A DNA stretch of 64,000 bases from Haliclona indistincta. Lineage: Eukaryota; Porifera; Demospongiae; Haplosclerida; Chalinidae. Under the pieces are notes generated by a model. The model saw only the letters and a program-made list of their open reading frames with translations. It was not told the origin of the DNA and made no database searches. Within the stretch, counting starts at the first letter, position 1. Each line of letters opens with the position of its first letter. The stretch lies in the NCBI GenBank assembly GCA_964017065.1, contig OZ024790.1, positions 11,391,429 to 11,455,428 on the forward strand. The letters are read 5' to 3'. A program made the position numbers and the translations under genes. Positions 25,901-38,400 of this stretch are shown here, piece by piece.

Positions 25901-28900
25901 TTTCCAACTATGTACTTGGTTACCTGGAAAACCATAATAATCCTGCACACAGATTACTTATTTACTGGTCAACAATTAAGGAACATGCACAAGTACTTAG
26001 CTGCAGCTGTTCCGGAAATGAGGTTTCTATTGCACTTATTTGCTGCAATGTCACAGAGACTTAGCTTCGTACATCAAGGTTCTAGTGGAAGAATCTTGAA
26101 TATGAAAAGCCGAAATACTCATGTACATTGGCTCATGTTCATTGGTTTCGTTTTCCTATGTAGATTTTTGCCAAACAACTCAGCGAAACAATGACAATTG
26201 ATTTGATCTAATAATAACCATGGTTACCTATAAACCACGCTGTGTGAACACCACTTGTGTGCTGTATTGTATTACAGCGAGGTTAGTTCTTGTATAGTCA
26301 AAAGCAGAAGTATGACGTTGATCTATCATATTCACTTCTAGTCACGTGTGTGTGGTGTGTGTGTGTGTGTGGAGGCTTCTCTGTGCATCGATGCCCTAGA
26401 CAATAGTCTTTCAATCTCTGCCATCTAGTTCTCGGAACATCAAGTTACAGATGTAACACATACACACACTCTCTCTCTTACACTCTCCCACTTTGTGGGA
26501 GTCGGGTGACCGTTTCACAGTACCTAAACAACAGGACAGGTGTGTGTGTGTGTGTGTTTGGTTGTTAAAGTCATACTTGACTTGCTGTACAAAAACTTTG
26601 AAAACCATTGTGGTCCTGTAGAGTGAAACCAGTCATCTTGTACAATACAATCTCCTGATTATAGAGCTGGGTGACCTGATTTCAGTGTATAAAGCGAGGT
26701 TTCTCTATAATTTTGTGCACCCATTTCTAAAAATCTTTTATCCAACGGTGCTTGCTTTGGGCTATATTGTGAGAAAGGTGCTTTGTCATCTTCATACAGG
26801 CAGCCACAGGAGAGACCATCGGTGCTGAGGAGCTTGGTGGAGCTGATGTTCACTGTCGGATAAGCGGTTGCACTGACCATTACGCTGAGAGCGAAGAAGA
26901 AGCCATGTCCATTGCAAGGAGGCTGGTCGCTTCACTAAACAGCCGAGAGAGAGGAAGAAGAACTATAGCAGAAATGAGAGACCGTGATCCAGGTGAGAAC
27001 AAGTGTGTTACTGAGCACATGCTATTAGGTACAGTTACTTCCAAGCCTGTTGTACCGACGACCATTTTACAGCAAAGAGTGGGAACCATGGTTGCTTACA
27101 ATCATGCGTGCTGTACTGTACAATTGCACTGCATATCGCAGAAAGAGATCACCAAAGAGGAAATCGTTACATAATGAAGTTGTATGTGTGTATTGCACGA
27201 GTTTCTTAGCGCTCTTTCCCTAAAAACAACGTCTATGTCATATATCCTATTGTGCCATATGCAATGTGGGTACAATTGAAACTCGTGGATTTGGCTCCTC
27301 GCGGCATAATTATCAGTCAGACACCATTCTCTTACTGTTGCTGTTGTCACGTTTGTTTACATGATTGGTTCAGCAAAGCCTTTATTGCATTCCAGAGACG
27401 GAGATTTAATTAAAATACTAATCCACTTAACGCTCTATAGTCTGTTTCAACAGTATCTGTCGTTGCTTGAAAGGGCTCGAGAATCTGACAAAGTTGTGTT
27501 GTTGTCACAGAGGTTTTCAAATTCGGCGTTGTTGCGTATCACAGCTTCTACTCAGCGTGTGACAATGGGTTACATATTGTCAGAAAATAATTGTGTTTGT
27601 GCGTTTTTAGCTAAATCATCGTACAAGTGCCTTTTCCTCCTCCTCATTCTTGCTCAGCAATTCCGGCTAGCAATCACGTTTCTCGCTTGCCCATATTCGA
27701 TTGCACACTCCGCTCTGTCTCTGCTACAAGCTCTCAAAGGGTTACTGTAGGCATCGCATAGCTGAAAATGTTCGTAAGACAAAATTTTTGTGATAGAGAA
27801 TTTACAGATGTTACTCTTTTACACCAAAGAAAGGACATTATTATGTGTATAATTTTTCTACGTATTCGCAAAATTCACGAAAATTATCTCCCGCAATAAT
27901 TTCCCACTATAACAACTACAGTTTCGGCTAAGACTGCAGCCATGAGCAGCAAAGGAGCTCTGCCAGTAACCCTTTGACAGAGAAGTCCCTAAGACAATCT
28001 CAGTACTAGCTATTGTACGGTTTCTTAGAGAAACTAGATCTCTGCTCAGCTGTGGGTAGTAAATAGTCAAACTAAAGTCTTATTGTCAGGTGGGGCACTG
28101 CTTGATAATTGATAGGATCGAGCAAGTATGAATGGAATTGCAAAACACTGTTTTACGTAATTATTTGTGTGAGCTGTTTAGCTCAGCTGTGTGAGTTGTT
28201 AATGTGCGTTGATTGGTATAATGGTCTGTTGATACGTCACATGGGAAGCAGTTCTTTATGATTCTATCAACACTCACTAGCTTTGTTGAGTGTTAGACAT
28301 GCTTGCACATTTCGTGGGTCATTCATAGTTCATCAAATTTCCTCAAGTGCTAAATACTAAATTGTAAATACTTGATAAAAATTTGATTCAAAATTTTTTT
28401 TGATTAAAATTTTATATCTAAGGTCAAAATTTTTGTCAATTTTAAAGGTTTGACTTTCGTTTTTTTGTAGAAGAGCCTAAGTATTCTGGTTTATTGGATG
28501 ATATGGCTTCGCTCGTGCCGGCAAACGATACTGACGAAAACTGGCCGATTATGGAGGTGAGTATATTCAAATTTGATGTGTTAACTATATAATTTTGTTG
28601 ATCAAAGCAAAAATTTGTGTTATGTTGTGTATTTTGTGTGTTTTCTGTTCAGTAACATTGTGTATATCAATTATCATAATAGGTTTTATCACGTATTGTT
28701 GATGGAAGCCGATTCCAGCAGTTCAAAGCTAATTATGGAGTAAATCTAATATGTGGCTATGCACACATTGACGGGTAAGTGCCGTGGGAGTAAAGAATAC
28801 CCAGACATGCTCAAACAATCCTCATTAACCACATGGACTGCACATGGTAGACTCTTGTGCAAGAGAGGAAAGCACAAATTTCCCTCAATTATACTGTAGT

Positions 28901-31246
28901 ACTGTTCTGGTCACTTTGCATCATTACTTGGGCTAGACAGTTTCCTGTACGCGTGAAAAAGCTGTCAGCTCCCCAAAAACAGCTGAATCACTAGGCTGTG
29001 GTTCTTTGCATAAGGTGCTTGGTTCGGGCATGCACGAACAGGCTGCCCTTCATGACGCAAGAACGTCCGTGCGTAAACATCTAGAGAAAGCATTTACATA
29101 GGGAGCCTCTGTATAGTCGACCAGTCAGAACCTCTGAAATGCGGACAGAGGCTTAGCGCAGTGATGTAATACACTTAGACAAGTTGAACTTTGAAATACG
29201 TACGCCTCGTTAACCAGGACAGAATCGAATCCGGAAAGGCTCCACAGTACTGTACTTGAAACTTCATGTACAGAAGGGATGGAGTCCCATGTTGAATGTT
29301 TTTCAGGTTTCTTGTGGGTGTGGTAGCAAGCAATGGTGTTCTTGATGGGCCTGCGGCAACAAAAGGAACTCATTTCATTCGAATGTGCTCAATTCGAGGT
29401 ACTCCACTCATCTTTCTTCAAAACACTCCTTCTGATCGGGATTTTCTGACGCCTGGAGCTTGTGCGGATCCAACTACACTGAAAGCAAGAGGTCAAATGA
29501 TGGCGGCTCTTAGCTGCTCAAAGGTGAGCGGAGAGGAGAAGGAGAGAGGGGGAAGGGGAGGGAGAGAGAGAACTAAAACCCATAATAGTGCTGCTTCACT
29601 TTAGTGGTAAGTAAAAAGGCTTACTAAGTGATTTAACTAAGTAGTGTGTGCCTACTCTTAATGTGATGTTTTTAAGGAAACGATCTCAATTAACTATTGA
29701 GCATTCTCAAATGCAACCACTTCACTGCACTAATCAGTGAGACAGGCTAGGAAATCCTTCACCAGCACTGAGTTTCCTTATGGTGTGAACAATAGCTGTG
29801 GGCAAGCAGTCATCTACTAGGCTTCTGGAAGTGAGAGAGAGGGGGATTGTTGTTATCTTTGCACAGTAAAATCACAATCAGAAGCCAATGGAGATGCACT
29901 ATTGTATGTTTCATTGTAAACTATTTGGTCACTGTTTGAAAATACCGAGGGCATAGTAAAAGAATCAAGGACTAGTGTGCTTTTTGATAAATGGAATTAT
30001 GATAGTGCTTATGATCACAAGAAAGTAATACCGATTCGAAGAAGTGTGGTTCATTGAAGCAGTGTGCTCTGTGGTTTGTAGTAGCGAGTGATAATATTGG
30101 TGATGTTCCATTGCTTTGTCTCTCTGGGCAGGTAGCCAAGATCACTGTCATTATGGGAGGTAGTTATGGTCCAAGCAGTTATGCAATGGTACGCAATTTT
30201 ACATAATCACTCATTATTTTTACAGATGCATCATATTTTTATTCAGTGTAGTCGTGCTATGCAGCCTAATTTTTTATTTTCATGGCCGAATGCTCGAGTG
30301 GGTGTGGCTTCACCTGATCACATGATAGAGGCACTAACGGTGAGATATCATACTCTTTTAATAACTATTTATAACTGCTCTTTGTCAGGGTAGCACCACT
30401 TCAAACCAAAAACTAAAACAAAGGTACGATTGTATTGTAACTGCTGTAGCTGATAGCAAATTTCCAAAAAATGCTCTAAAAACTGTCGCAGCATTGCTTG
30501 TCAAACAGGTGTCATTACAGCTTGTTTTGACCTTAATTTTGACCATAGACAATGCTTTAATCTCTAGCCCAGTGTCAGGTTTGTACATTGTTTGTACGAT
30601 TCTTGACCACTATATAATCATGTACTTGTAGTTATCATCAAATATGTAATTCTATACTCTCCAGTTGCTTATGTAAATAAGTAGCTTATGTTAGCTTAGC
30701 CTTGTAATCTGTCAAGTAGTCGTTATCTATGAGTGAAGTGGTTGGTTTAGTCAGTGGTGATTGTGAACTCTCTGGTGCAGGTTTGAGGAAGAAGTGCAGA
30801 ACCATACTTCACATGTTGTAGACGACGGCGTCATCCTACCTCATGAAACAAGACAGGTAATGGATGAACAGAGCATGCACACACACCAAGGTCAATGGTG
30901 GGTAGGTAGCTAAGGTCACTGGTGATGGTAAAACCTCAATTCTCAATACTTGTGTGCTTCTGAAATAATGAATTAAATTGAGCTTCTATGCAATGTATTC
31001 ACATTCATTTGCAGCTGTAAAGCTTGAAATTGGCGGTTATTACAGTGCTAAAGTTTAACCCTCTTTCATGAATAATTATTGGTAATGTATACTTTTTGTT
31101 TCGTACTGCACATCTGAGCTTGTAAAGTGACTCTATAATACCTCTGTTTGATACAGGTACTGTCACATTGCTTGGAGGCTTGCTCAACGTATCCTAGAGC
31201 AGCTGGAGCGGATTCGAACTTTGACCTTTCTGTACTCAGAATGTGA
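22973..31246 (+). CDS. MCCC2-like biotin-dependent carboxyltransferase (divergent paralogue)
   Basis: Twelve exons: 22973-23485, 23619-23699, 24063-24182, 26800-26992, 28471-28556, 28683-28774, 29307-29523, 30132-30188, 30247-30339, 30389-30423, 30781-30856, 31157-31246; 550 aa, close to the about 560 of animal MCCC2. The N-terminus ([16 protein letters not shown]) looks mitochondrial. Crotonase-fold landmarks of the beta carboxyltransferase are clear: [37 protein letters not shown] (about 207-218), [38 protein letters not shown], and [12 protein letters not shown] (about 442-453). MCCC2 with MCCC1 carboxylates 3-methylcrotonyl-CoA in leucine breakdown. Odd points: the usual FLQN-x-x-GFMVG segment is replaced by [19 protein letters not shown] (398-416), and the second oxyanion loop has Pro where Ala is usual. 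The gene is therefore probably a paralogue with altered or lost substrate binding rather than the standard MCCC2. Intron 3 is 2.6 kb and intron 4 1.5 kb, both with repeats; an open frame at 27361-27750 lies inside intron 4. Confidence 0.88.
25491..25662. repeat. Hairpin element in an MCCC2-like intron
   Basis: Arms of about 65 bp: the left starts TTTCCTACTTCTTGCAATAG and the right ends CTATTGCAAGAAGCAGGAAA. The arms share CACCTCATGCACTAATGTGT in inverted orientation. The loop is about 40 bp. It is a non-coding MITE-like palindrome. Confidence 0.85.
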
Positions 31247-31507
31247 CCTTTATGTATATAAGTGTGAGAAATTCTATCATTTTGCTATAAAATGTAAAGT
31301 TATCTGAAGAATTGACCTTTTTCTTTTACGTGGTTACACTTGAAATCATAAAAATTCATAAATAAGTCAAAACTCAGTTGGGTCCATACGCACACACACA
31401 CACACACACAAGCAAAAAATAATTCAGATGATCTAGGATAGCTCATATCAATATCAGTTGTCACTTCTGTCTTAACACTAGTGAAAAATTTTTCGTTCAT
31501 TTTTTGT

Positions 31508-31634
31508 CTAAGGAGTAGCCAGGCCCTGTACTTGTCTCATGATGGCGTCTAACTTGGTGCTCTTTTCGGTAAAAGCGGCTTTTTCTTTGTTGAGCTCAGC
31601 TCTTTCTGCTTCAATGCGTGCCTAGAGAGAGAGA

Positions 31635-31671
<37 letters not shown>

Positions 31672-34600
31672 GGGAGGGAGGGAGAGAGAGAGAGAGAAAG
31701 GGAGGGAGGGAGAGAGAGAGAGGGGGAGGGAGAGAGAGAGAATAGAAGGGAAAGAGAACAGGAAGACGAGCGAGAGTGAGAAAGAGATACAAGTTATGTG
31801 AAGGGTAAGATTATCTGTCAATAGTTATCTGTCGGCAATGAGTAAAGAGGTAATTATAAACAAAAACGTACAATAACTCTCGCAGATGAATCAGTCCGAT
31901 CGCTTTAAACATGCACGTAGGACTAGAATTTAACAAAAATGTCGATGATAGTATTGTAGACCACAATCGCATGTGTTCCTCTCTTCACACTGAATAGCCT
32001 CACAATGGAGCTGAATTCTTCAGATTTCAGTTCTTCAAACTACCAAACCACGCAACAAAGCTTAGGGTGGTAACCAAGGAGCTACTCTATAGCAAAGAGG
32101 TGACAGTATGACAATGAATGCCATAGTGTCGCTATAGGATACTGCTTGACCTGACAAACACAATAGCAACTGCTCTACAAGTCAAACCTACTAGCAATTC
32201 AGTGGTGTGAGACTAATGTCAATGGGCTTGCGGCAAGAGAGAGAAACTATTAGACCCTCCCAACTCAGCAAAGATCTAGTGTGTCTGTGGTGAATACCAG
32301 AGATCAAGTCAACAACGCACAAAAGAGAAGGAATGGTTAATGCTGAGTGCAGTATTGTGCTGTGGGTTTGAGCTATCAACACTCAGCATTATGACATCTG
32401 ACCTCCTCAGATGAGATAGCACATTTGTATAACAGTTGAACAAAAATGTGTGATTTCATCCCTTCCACATCCTATAGTACTCATTGACCTTCTCAACCAA
32501 TCCATGGAAATGGACGACTATGCTTGATCTCATTCCTCATCTTGCTCGTAACAACAGCATTGCACAATCGTAACAAAACTAACGGCCCATGCACTTATAA
32601 TTAAGACATTATTTCAGCTACTTCTTGTTCCACACGGCAATGTGGCTATGCTTGACTTCAGCTCAAGTTTCAAATTACATCAAATTAGTTCTAGTTATTA
32701 ACTGCTACACACCCAGAGTTCTAGTTATTAACTGGAGAGTTCTAGTTATTAACTAGAGAGTTCTAGTTATTAACTGGTACTACACCCAGAATTCTAGTTA
32801 TTAACTAGTATTGCACCCATAGTTCTGGTTTCAATTCCGCGTGATATGTGGAATGAGCGAATGGCTACGGATGGTTTAAAGGTAACAAAATCCTGGTTAT
32901 CATTCCAAGGGAATTAATACAATAGAATACCTCTAATTTAGACACTCTCGGGACCTACAAATAGCATCTATTAGGAAAGTGTTGTTAAACTTGCAAATTA
33001 TCAATTTGGAAACACATTAAAAAAACCTTTTGCAAAGTTATGAATCTCATTAATTTTTAGCATACCTAGACCAATTCACTTGATGATTGATATTATAATT
33101 CTACACAACAATCGTCTAGCTTCCAGTTCTATTATGACGTGTAGTGTGCGCCCTAGTTCTCGGCAGTTGGTTTACACAAAAGAACCAACAGAGACAAGGC
33201 TTGACTCAGTTGATTCATTCATGGTTTTCCAGGCATGGGTGGATGTGACCTCGAATACTTATTCACCACACTTATTCAAGGCATTTCCACTTAACTTTCC
33301 AGGTGATCAAAGGTCTTATTCTTCACAAAATGGGTGTTGACCATCGAATTCTTACAACACTATGTACACGATGATGTCGCCATAACGCCCACACATGTCA
33401 ATGCTGTGCCTACCCAGTTTTATGGAAATAGACAGTACTCAACACCACTAGGCTAAGCTCAGTCAACCACTTCAGACCACTTCACTGATTGGTCTGGGCT
33501 TCCATGGAAATACTTAACAAAACATTCAAAAGATCACAGTCTTTAGAGTGGTACAAAGTGCACTATCATCACAAGGCTATTAACTTATTCTAAATTCTAA
33601 AATGTATACGATAAATTATTCTAGCAGTAGTATTTCTTTACTGCTGAGAAGACTGTCACACCGAAAAACATACGAAAAGAAGTCAAGCACTGTGAAGATT
33701 GTAAGTCAATGGAAACAGCTCTCAGCAAAAGTGAACACAGAGGAGGAGACTGGCTGTTTACTTAGATACATGTTGTGTTACCGCACTGGTTTATTTGTTG
33801 TCAATATCTGTTGCCCAGAACAACACTGACTAGAACCTGTGTACAAGCTGCTCAGATCATGAGCACAAACAATAACAAAATCTAACAATTTGTGATTTTC
33901 ACTCTAGCTGACACCATTTTTTCCAGTTGCTAACAGCCAATTTTACCACTTTTTTGCAAGCTAGCTAGTTACAGTTGTAAACATTTTCACATGTCTTGCT
34001 ACAAGTGAACAATATTTCTAGGCTGGTGATAATAACGCCTCCCTAGACCATATTTGGTCACTACCCTACATGTTTTGTTTACAGGTATTTGTAAGCATGC
34101 AGCATAATATTACAATGCATGTTATTATGGAAGTAGTCTAGCCAGGTGCTGTGTTTATAAATAAGTACTTTACTACGTTTTGGCAAACTTTGTCATTAGG
34201 GAATTATTGTTGCAGGTTTTGTTTTAAGCCCCTTGTGTCTACTTTAGAAATATAGGTTCGTGTGCAGCGGACACGTGTCACTCATGAAAAGTATATTTCT
34301 AAAGTAGACACAAGGGGCTTAAAACAAAACCTGCAACAATAATTCCCTAATGACAAAGTTTGCCAAAACTATTATTTGCCAAAACTTTGAATTAACAAAG
34401 TTAGCCAAAACTAAGAATTATTGTTGCAGGTTTTGTTTTAAGCCCCTTGTGCCTACTTTAGAAATATAATTTTCATGAGTGACACGTGTCCGCTGCACCA
34501 CGAACCTAGTGATCATTTCACACGTTTCAACAGAAGCACGTTAGACTAAATTTTGGATGCATGTTCCGTGAGAAAGGGGACACTAGAGTGAACCCAAGGG

Positions 34601-35434
34601 CATCGTAACAAAGCCAAGGTACTTTAGAGGCTTAGCAAATAGTACTAGCCATTCACCGAGACCTGAATGTATTGACCTGATATTCAGCAAAAATACCAAT
34701 TTTGTAGGTAAATAAATTCTATGGTTTTGTGGCTCCATCTGAAACACAAATTTTTATGCTCTATTCATACACTAAAGTTAACTTAATTTTTGTATAAATT
34801 ATTTTTTCAAATCCAAAAATTTTTCTTGCCTTATTTGACTACAGTCTAGTGTGCCCGGACTACTGTGCATTGATAATATATCCGGAGCTTATCATTCCAA
34901 GGAGCGTACAACTTCAAATAGCGTAGTGGTAATAGCACAAAATATATCCACCACTTGGAGCGTTGAAAAAAAAATCTTATTGGGCAGTTTTTATACGAGC
35001 CGTACGGCTACGCTGTACTAGGACTGTATAAATCTCGCGCAATAGCGGCCCATTTATTTTCTGCTGTTTCACGGTTGTACGCTCCTTGGAATAATAATCT
35101 CCAGTTGCTATAGACACTACATATTAATTTTTGAGTCCCTCTTTCCTACTGTAGAGACTAGTTATTGACGTGATGGTGTATTTGAACTAGTCATCAATCC
35201 ATGTGTGTTATGTGTACAAACAGAAGCACATACATGAATTAATATTTATTGATGTTTATTTTTAATTAACTATTAATAACTACATTGAGTTTTGTGTGTG
35301 TGTAAACAAGTACTTAATGCAGCTGTACCTTCAATAGGTAAGCATCAAACATGTGACAGCGCCAGCTCAAAAGTATGGCTTATATCAACGATTCAGCGTC
35401 ACATTCAAGACCCGTGTGTGTGTATGTGTGTGTA

Positions 35435-35466
<32 letters not shown>

Positions 35467-38400
35467 TGTTAGCCTTGTACCCAGAGTCCAAGGCTAGCTG
35501 GAGCGTGTGTTCTACCTTGTCAGCAGCTAGTCTTTCCCTCTCAGCATCGTTCTCTTCCAGATGTTGTCTAATCCATTCTTCATTGTCTTTAATATGAGTC
35601 TCCTTCAATTCTTGGAGTTCCTGTAGACAACAAAAATTTGTTATAAATTTATCTGTGGTGATGTATAACAACTGTTGAGTCTAAGGACTAAAGCTTGCTT
35701 GGGTCATGCAATATGAACTATGACCCAGCTTAGTAACACCCAAAACAACGTCTAAACTAAAAACCAAAAATATTCACACGTAATTTTTGTTCTTGTAAGT
35801 GACACTTGACTCACAAAATTGAGCTTTTTATGTACAAAAATACATAATTTGGTACACAATTGAACGCAAAAAGTTCAAATTATTATTGCTGTTCACCTGT
35901 TGCTGTTTATCGTAAGTTTCATGCAGCTCTTTTCGCTCTTCATCGAGTTGCTCACGGTCGGCTGTAAGTTTGGCCTCTAGTCTAAGAACAAAATTTACCA
36001 GTGACAATAATGTTAGAACCGGAATACTTGCCTGTCCAGTTCTTGAAACTTGTTAGTGATTGTGTCAAACAATTCGTTGACTTGTGCAACGAAAACTGCT
36101 CTCATCTTGTCAAAATTTCTCGGCTCCACTTCCTAGCAAGTAAAGCCCAAAATTGGTAAGGTTAGTCAAGTTCACATAATATTATTTTGAGCAAATTTAA
36201 TAGTCACGGCATGCCTAGTACATGATGTATATGATTAAACTCGGGACATGTACCCCATTCCCAAGGTACCATTGCGGTCTTCAAAATAGGTTGCTAACAG
36301 CAACATCAAAGAGTGTTTGTAAACAATTTAACCCTGTTAACTCCAGGTACAATTTCACCCAGGCAATCAAAGAGATTCCTTAGCACAGTTTTCCGTTGAA
36401 AAAACACCCTTTCTGATGCAGGGACAGATTGCAAAGGTGTGCCTGTGCAAGTAGTGGATCACTATTCATTCTTGTGTCTAAAAGGCTTCCAAACAAAAGC
36501 CATACTTTCAAAGGATCCGGAAGCAACAATTAGCGATCTGGTCTACGTGTCTTATCAAAGGGTCAAATACTCGTCAACACACTGAGTTACAGTTACAGCA
36601 GGAATTAGATGATTTGAACACACGCACCTACCAACAGCACATCTCTCCAGCACATACAGGAAGTGATTTATGCTTTTGAATTTATCAAGAAATCTTTGAA
36701 ACACATTCATTGTTACGTAGGTCAGAAGCTTTGAAGCTAAGTCCGCGACGCATTTAAATGCATCATCACTGAATAGTTGAACAAAATAACTGCATGGTCT
36801 AAAAATAAGGCAAATATTTGAATAATGAGCAGCAGCGTCTTTGACTTAAGGTAAAAAACCATTATGATCTGTAAAGCCTAGTTTCAGACCATTGCAACTT
36901 GATATAATTGCGGATTAAGCGCATAGTTATGACTATGATGAAACACAGTGAGTTACCACAATCTCTAATAGCACAATGCAACTATCGGTCAGTGCGTTGA
37001 GAACTTCCAAAATAAGCTTTGTAAGACACATAATATTAACTATGAGTACTTCGTGTACAATTATGAAGGTAATTCATAGCAGCATGCGTTCTTTGGAAGA
37101 TACCGTATAGCAGGAAAGTTTCGCGGGAGAAAATTTCGCGAATTAAAGGCTATTCGCGAAAATATTATCTGTGAATGTCTTGTTTTGTTGACAAAGATAG
37201 GGCAATATTCGTTAAAGTTTTCTCCCACGAAAATTTCTCGCTATACGTTACAAGTTTCTGACACTGGCTTACATGTACGATTTAATCGCATTGCAATGCA
37301 CCAGTTTAGCATAAAAATGACACACTAGTCATAAAAACAATCTATAGAACAAGGCATACAAAAACACCCGAGTACTCCCCGTTATATAACCGTGTCTGTT
37401 AGACTAGAAGCAGTCGTGACGAGTGACGAAAGAGATTGTGCCCACATTGAACAAGGTTCACATGACAATAACTTAGTTAGTTCTAAATGTATTTGAAATC
37501 GGTTCAAACAGACAACACAACAAAGAAGATACCAATCAAATGTAATAGCACAGACACCAACAATGCCCGTGTTTAGGGCTGCATCAATGTCACGTTGTTT
37601 TTTTGTTAGCAAGAGGAGTTCACCGTCTCTGAGATCACTGCTAATGTAGTCTTGACACTAGCTAATTGTTGCCTTCCTGAGCGACAAGTTCTCATCTTTT
37701 ATCTTTGGAGCGGTGAGCAAAACACATTTTAATCAATTATGCATCTGTATCCGACCAGCACAGAACCTGTGAGAAACCAACTCTGAAACTACTTGTACAT
37801 CACATCAACACAATCGTCAGAATCTACTTTGTAATTAACAAAGACTTGTACCAATTTGTACCAATAAAATGCAGCTACAACAAATTATCACGCATCTGTA
37901 CATCATAACAAATCCGTGCATATAGTTATCTTCTTCAGAGCAAAATTCTCGCAGACAAAGTAAGTGTGTGGTTGGGTGTTTTCATTGTAGAACCCAATAA
38001 CAGTGCAATTTTTTGTGCCAGTGCACGGCCCCACCATCTCATTCCTCACCACCAAATCAGCTATTTAAACATACATCTTTCTTTTGTGGCGTCAATTTGT
38101 CTGGCAACCATAGTTAACCTCTGTGTAAAGGGTTAATAAATCTCTCCATTATTTCTTATACCTAAGATACATTGACAACTGGACAACCCATCTTAACAAG
38201 ATAAATAAAAAGCTTTATTGACAAATAAAAAGCTTTATTGACAAATAAAAAGCTTTATTGACAAATAAAAAGCTTTATTGACAACTGGATAATCAATCTA
38301 AAATAATATAAAGGCTAAATAATGTTGATATTATTTAAACACTAGTTATAATCTCATGTTACCAATATGCATACTAATAGTGGAGACACTGGTCAAGTGA

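Noticed and set aside
27361..27750. 129-codon plus-strand frame in an MCCC2-like intron
   Set aside because: It has no recognisable domain, hydrophobic low-information content, and lies between two well-phased exons. Kept out as a chance frame, though a nested gene cannot be excluded.
36540..36810. Open minus-strand stretch of about 80 codons between kelch-gene exons
   Set aside because: It could be an extra exon, but including it is not needed for phase and it has no coiled-coil or kelch character.
37382..37690. Minus-strand frame with [13 protein letters not shown]
   Set aside because: It is protein-like over a short stretch only, without fitting splice sites to its neighbours.
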